DNA from: Conus ventricosus | Taxonomy: Eukaryota > Mollusca > Gastropoda > Neogastropoda > Conidae | Assembly (NCBI GenBank): GCA_018398815.1 | Contig: CM031604.1 | Location: 61,608,496 to 61,672,495 of the forward strand | Direction: 5' to 3' | DNA length: 64,000 nucleotides | Part shown: piece after piece, positions 60,190 to 64,000 of the stretch | Layout of the letters: the number at the start of each line of letters is the position of its first letter | How positions within the stretch are numbered: position 1 is the stretch's first letter | The notes under the pieces: generated by a model | Databases searched by the model: none | Seen by the model: only the letters and a program-made list of their open reading frames with translations | Told to the model about the DNA's origin: nothing | Translations under genes and position numbers: made by a program

Positions 60190-61330
60190 AATATGTGAAG
60201 TGCTTCACCGAGTGTGGTACTGCTGGAAGCATTTGTCATGGAGACCAACTTTGCACTTGACACAGCAGTGTATAATCTTCTTTCCACTTGATGCACACCT
60301 CAGTTATGAAGGTCAGAGCTTTGCACTAGATGAGATCAACAGTCAAACCTGATTTCTGGTGGGACACACTTGTCAAGAGACATCCTCTTGGACGATCAGG
60401 TCCTGCATGACAAGCTCAGCAAGGTACACTCTCACAATGCCCCTGCAGATGGTGAGAAGGTCCAGAGGATTATCTTTGGCTGCATCTGCACTCCTGTTGA
60501 GATGCCAGGCTTGTTGGATGCTAAGGTCTCAGAGACAATATTCAAAAATGGGCCACACCATTTCTGGCACAGTTCTGTACTTCCCCACATTATGATCTGT
60601 GCGGTCAACACCACCCATAGTATGGTTGTAATGGTGGTGGTCCATGAAGAGTTGTGGAATGATGAGTTGCTTTGACTCAGCTTTTTTCCATCTCTTTGCT
60701 GTCTGAAGTGAATGCATTCCAACCATGTCAGACGCAACATTCATGATGTTATTGTTCCAGCGAACAACAGAGGCCAGTTCTTGTGTCAGTTGCAAGGTCA
60801 TAGGTTCTCCTTGCCGTCGTCTTCATTTCTGTCAGTCTCTCACAGGGAAATCCTCAAGGCAATTTGAATGTATCGTTCCTTTGCATGCTATGTTCTCGTC
60901 TGAATGGATTGTCAAATTATGTGAGATGGTAGGAGTAGTCCTCTTCTTCTTGCAGCTCTGCAATGAAACTGACAACAGGCGACCCCCTATCTCAAAGTCT
61001 GGGTATTCAGCTTGGTGTCACCTTCCACCTTGATGGGGCTCAACCTGGATGACGTAGCCTAAGGATATACTCAGCAACCGCATTTTGTAGCCAAATCTGA
61101 TTGGTTTGCTTCGTATGAACTGTTAGCAGCAGTAGCTTCCTCCATCTCACAGGACTGCTTTTCCGGATAGTGACGGTTCAGGTTGGAGATGGCACCACCT
61201 TCATCTTCATCCCCCCTATCATCATTGGTACCTTTATGTCGTGGAGCTGGTTCAATAAAGATGTCAGCATCCTCAAAGTCAGTTTTATCTTCCACCATGG
61301 ACACCACTTCATGAACCATGCAAATCCTGG
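60190..61330 (-). pseudogene. piggyBac transposase remnant
   Basis: From high to low coordinates: an acidic N-terminus with DADIFIEPAPRHKGT and DEDEGGAISNLNRH (about 61150-61280); then a jump to a segment beginning FDNPFRRE (about 60905-60930); then RWNNNIMNVASDMVG, KRWKKAESKQ and YNHTMGGVDRTDHN (catalytic-region Asp residues, near 60605-60640); and a Cys-rich C-terminal domain with CCVKCKVGLHDKCFQQYH near 60205-60260. The middle of the transposase, including the first catalytic Asp, is missing, and stops and shifts occur. Non-functional. Confidence 0.85.
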
Positions 61331-61528
61331 ACAAAAGCAGAAAATAGAACATGTCGATCAACCAATCCGAATCGCTCCTTGTCCCAGTTAAAACAAGGAA
61401 ATATGTAGTGCAGTCCATGACATACACTGTGACAACACAAATCACATGTATATATATAACCTAAATTTTATGATGCTGTTCCAAGGCTCACTCACTCACT
61501 CTCACACGCACATACAAATGTATAGGCA

Positions 61529-61546
61529 CCCCCCCCCCCCCCCCCC
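61529..61546. repeat. Poly-C run (18 nt)
   Basis: Eighteen C in a row inside the piggyBac element, followed by a CA-rich stretch. Confidence 0.95.
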
Positions 61547-61947
61547 AACACACACACCCTCTCATGCCTAACATCCCATTTTGGGAACAATAGTTCTGTC
61601 ATGGAGATCAGTACAGATTCAAGATATCACCATACTGACAAAAACATATTCTGGTAACAATATAATCTCCAATTTCTATTCTTTGTGTTGTACGTATGTA
61701 TAAAAGTGTGTGGAAAAGTAATGACATCCTTACCCTTTTCTGCTTGTCCTTTTGAGGCTGCTGACACCAGATTTTGTGCAAATGGCAGCTCCCACAGCTC
61801 AAATAAAAGGAGAATACTCAAACAAAAGCGATGGTTGTATGCATGTGATGTCCCCTGATTAACACAAAACAGCTGAGTCACAGTGACATAGGCACTTCAG
61901 ACACAGATACTGAAACATGTTATGTCCTAAAAATGGGATGGTGGGCA

Positions 61948-64000
61948 TTAATGTTGTTGCCCAGGCAAGTGTTGGCAGTGTGTATGCTCGCAAATGTGTA
62001 TGGAAATAATACACAAATTGTCTCATCGCAACAGCACTTGAATTGTTAATCAAATCACAACCATATCAAGTATAAAGAAATTTGCAGCCATAACACAGAA
62101 CATCATGAGGTGGAACAATTAAGAAAAAAAAGGGGAGGGAGTAAGCGTGCAAGTTAAAAAAAAATCGGATGCAAGAATGAATCATCTTGGCAGTTGTTAA
62201 AGAGCAACCCTTTTGATTATAAACACTTCTTTACAGAATTAGTACATCATGTATCATCACATGCACATGAGTACATGTTAAAGTAATGATGTGATGGAAG
62301 CTGTTTTGGTTACCATTCCAAATTGTTATTTGTTTGTTTATTATATCATCGGCATAGCCCTTCAAAAATGAAAAATGAGGAATTGTGCAATGTCATGTAA
62401 TGAACAACTTCCATTAAAAATGAGGAATTTTCCAATACCATGTATGAAGAACTTGTATTAGTAACGATAAGTGATGTGGAAATTTCTGTTCAAGAGTATG
62501 TATGTTTTTATTTTGTGTGTGTGTGTAGGTGTGTGCAGGTGCAACAGGGATGAAAAGAAGACTGCCTCAAGGTCTGAAACCTGTACAAGCATGTCAGTCA
62601 GTGTGCCTATTTTCTGTTTATCTCCATTCCCACACTCATCTACTTAAAGAAAAAGAAAGATCTTTCATTGGGTAAAACTTTTATCCATCATGAGGAAAAT
62701 GTGATGAATCTGTGAACAAGGCGTTTCATATATATATGTGTTAATACAGTCATGATTATACTTGATATGTCGTAAAAAGGTGCAGGACATGGTTTTCTTT
62801 AAGTAGTTTTTAAAGAGGGTGGGTTATAATGATCTGAATTTGGAATTCAGAGTCAGCGCTTAGCAGGATTTCCTTCGTTGGAAAATCTGTCAAGCAAGCA
62901 CAGTAGTAGAACTGTTCTAGTCCAGCTCGGTCTAGCCAGGTTTTCATTCTAGTGTTGAAAGGTTTCTTCCATGTTTTTTTCTTTTTGCTGTCTGGGTCTG
63001 ATTGATAGATGTTACTCGAGTGTGATGTTGGGATGCCGTTTTCCAATGTCACTGCTATGATATGTATGTTGTTACTGTTAGTTTTTGGCTAGCTACATTG
63101 TATATATACATGTATGAACAACATAGCTTGCTGCATTGGTGTGAATTCTCCGACCAAAACCTCTTGGTGCTCATAGTTTATCATGATGTATTGACAAATC
63201 TCAAGCATTGAAGGTCTAAAAAGAGTTTTCTGTGTTATTTACATTGGGGAAAACAAGTCTGCACGCTTTTATTAGTGAGTGTCAGTCTTACAGAATGGTT
63301 GCATACCCGTTTCCCTTTTTTCCCCCATACAACTCAGAGATTACCACACCTCATTTCTTAAGTCCCCCAAAATGTTAATTCAGGTAGTCCCAGTCTGTCA
63401 TCGCTTTTGGTTCCAGTACAAAGATAGATGTCAGTTTTCAGAAACATTGCTGTGGAAGGTTGCCTGTTGTGTACACATTTTTCATATATAAAACTGCCAT
63501 TTCAATATAGTGTACAGATTCCTTTTCCCACTGTATTTTCTGGGGATGAAGGCTACTAGCGGCGGCTTGCTGACAAGGACTGGGACTTGAAGGCAGATTA
63601 AACCCTCTTGTATTCAGATTCTCTGAGGCCAAATTCCCCCTAGTTTTCAGATTTTTTTGGTGAATTTAGCCTTAAAATGGGTATGTATGGTTCATGCTTC
63701 ACCACAACCAAGCGAAATTCCGCATGTATGATCACAAGGCTTTGTCTATACTGGGGAGCATGATTTTGTGCGTCTCGAGGTGAAAGGTCGTGTCACTGTC
63801 ACCAAAATGTCACCTAATGTGTTACATGCGATGGTGACAATTCTAATACAGCACACCAACATGCAGTTATCCCATGCACATGCATGTTAGTGTTGTAAAA
63901 TGAAAGCTGCGGCCTAAGTGAGATGATCTGTCTTCTGTCCGCCTGTTCAGTCCCCACAGGTAATCCACAGAATGTCACACACAACTAGTGTCAATTGTCA
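61948..64000. other. No gene recognised
   Basis: A/T-rich sequence with short duplications (AAAATGAGGAATT near 62370 and 62418, each following a CTTCCA or CTTCAA word). An 80-codon minus-strand frame at 62810-63052 has no recognisable domain. No splice-linked exon is evident. Confidence 0.5.

Larger units (their letters stand above)
59827..61947 (-). mobile_element. piggyBac-type DNA transposon, internally deleted
   Basis: Flanked by TTAA at 59823-59826 and 61948-61951, the specific piggyBac target. Terminal bases are TGCCC at the left and GGGCA at the right. A 23-bp motif starting GTCC[C/T]AAAAAT and ending GGTGGGC occurs at 59929-59951 and 61924-61946 in direct orientation. The interior carries minus-strand transposase pieces. 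The TTAA pair, TGCCC ends and domain matches agree, so the superfamily call is firm. Confidence 0.88.

Noticed and set aside
62810..63052. 80-codon minus-strand frame
   Set aside because: Unrecognised, isolated and without splice or codon evidence.

Overview
The window reads as animal nuclear DNA: phase-consistent spliced exons with GT/AG borders, introns of 10-18 kb, long CA/TG microsatellites, and many retrotransposon and DNA-transposon families. The mix (RTE-like LINE, other LINE relics, two Ty3/gypsy-type LTR elements, hAT, piggyBac, a SINE with a TTATC-like tail) fits a marine invertebrate, most probably a mollusc, but the species is not determined. Two 100-N scaffold gaps (10724-10823, 22873-22972) and many one-base frame breaks, often at homopolymers, point to a long-read assembly with residual indel errors. 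|| Layout. 1-9888: no host gene recognised; a nearly full-length minus-strand RTE-like LINE (1686-4935), two decayed plus-strand LINE pieces (5780-7395, 8060-8960) and microsatellites. 9889-54489: one host gene on the plus strand, read here as exon 1 (9889-9993), exon 2 (20583-20651), exon 3 (21801-22016) and one giant exon (40160-54489, 14.3 kb). It would encode roughly 4,900 residues with an N-terminal helical part, a long S/T/Q-rich region, five C2HC/C2H2 zinc fingers, an expanded acidic 10-residue repeat and a basic C-terminus. I do not recognise the protein. Intron 1 holds a conventional Ty3/gypsy element (10877-18775) and a 600-bp near-palindrome (18921-19528). Intron 3 holds two miniature inverted-repeat sequences and a 12.75-kb LTR element (24974-37724) whose integrase lies before its reverse transcriptase, the Gmr1-type order. 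That integrase is split by a deleted hAT transposon (29923-31079), and one LTR carries a further insertion of about 0.6 kb. 54490-64000: probable 3' UTR and intergenic sequence with a minisatellite, a 68-bp SINE with target duplication, a 685-bp TIR element, and an internally deleted piggyBac element flanked by TTAA. || Working picture. The only likely living gene is the giant-exon zinc-finger gene, by composition a nuclear or chromatin-associated protein (inference). Both LTR elements lie antisense to it. The most notable items are the Gmr1-like element with its tRNA-Pro primer site and nested hAT, the unrecognised giant-exon gene with its coding minisatellite, and the hairpin-forming repeats in its introns.
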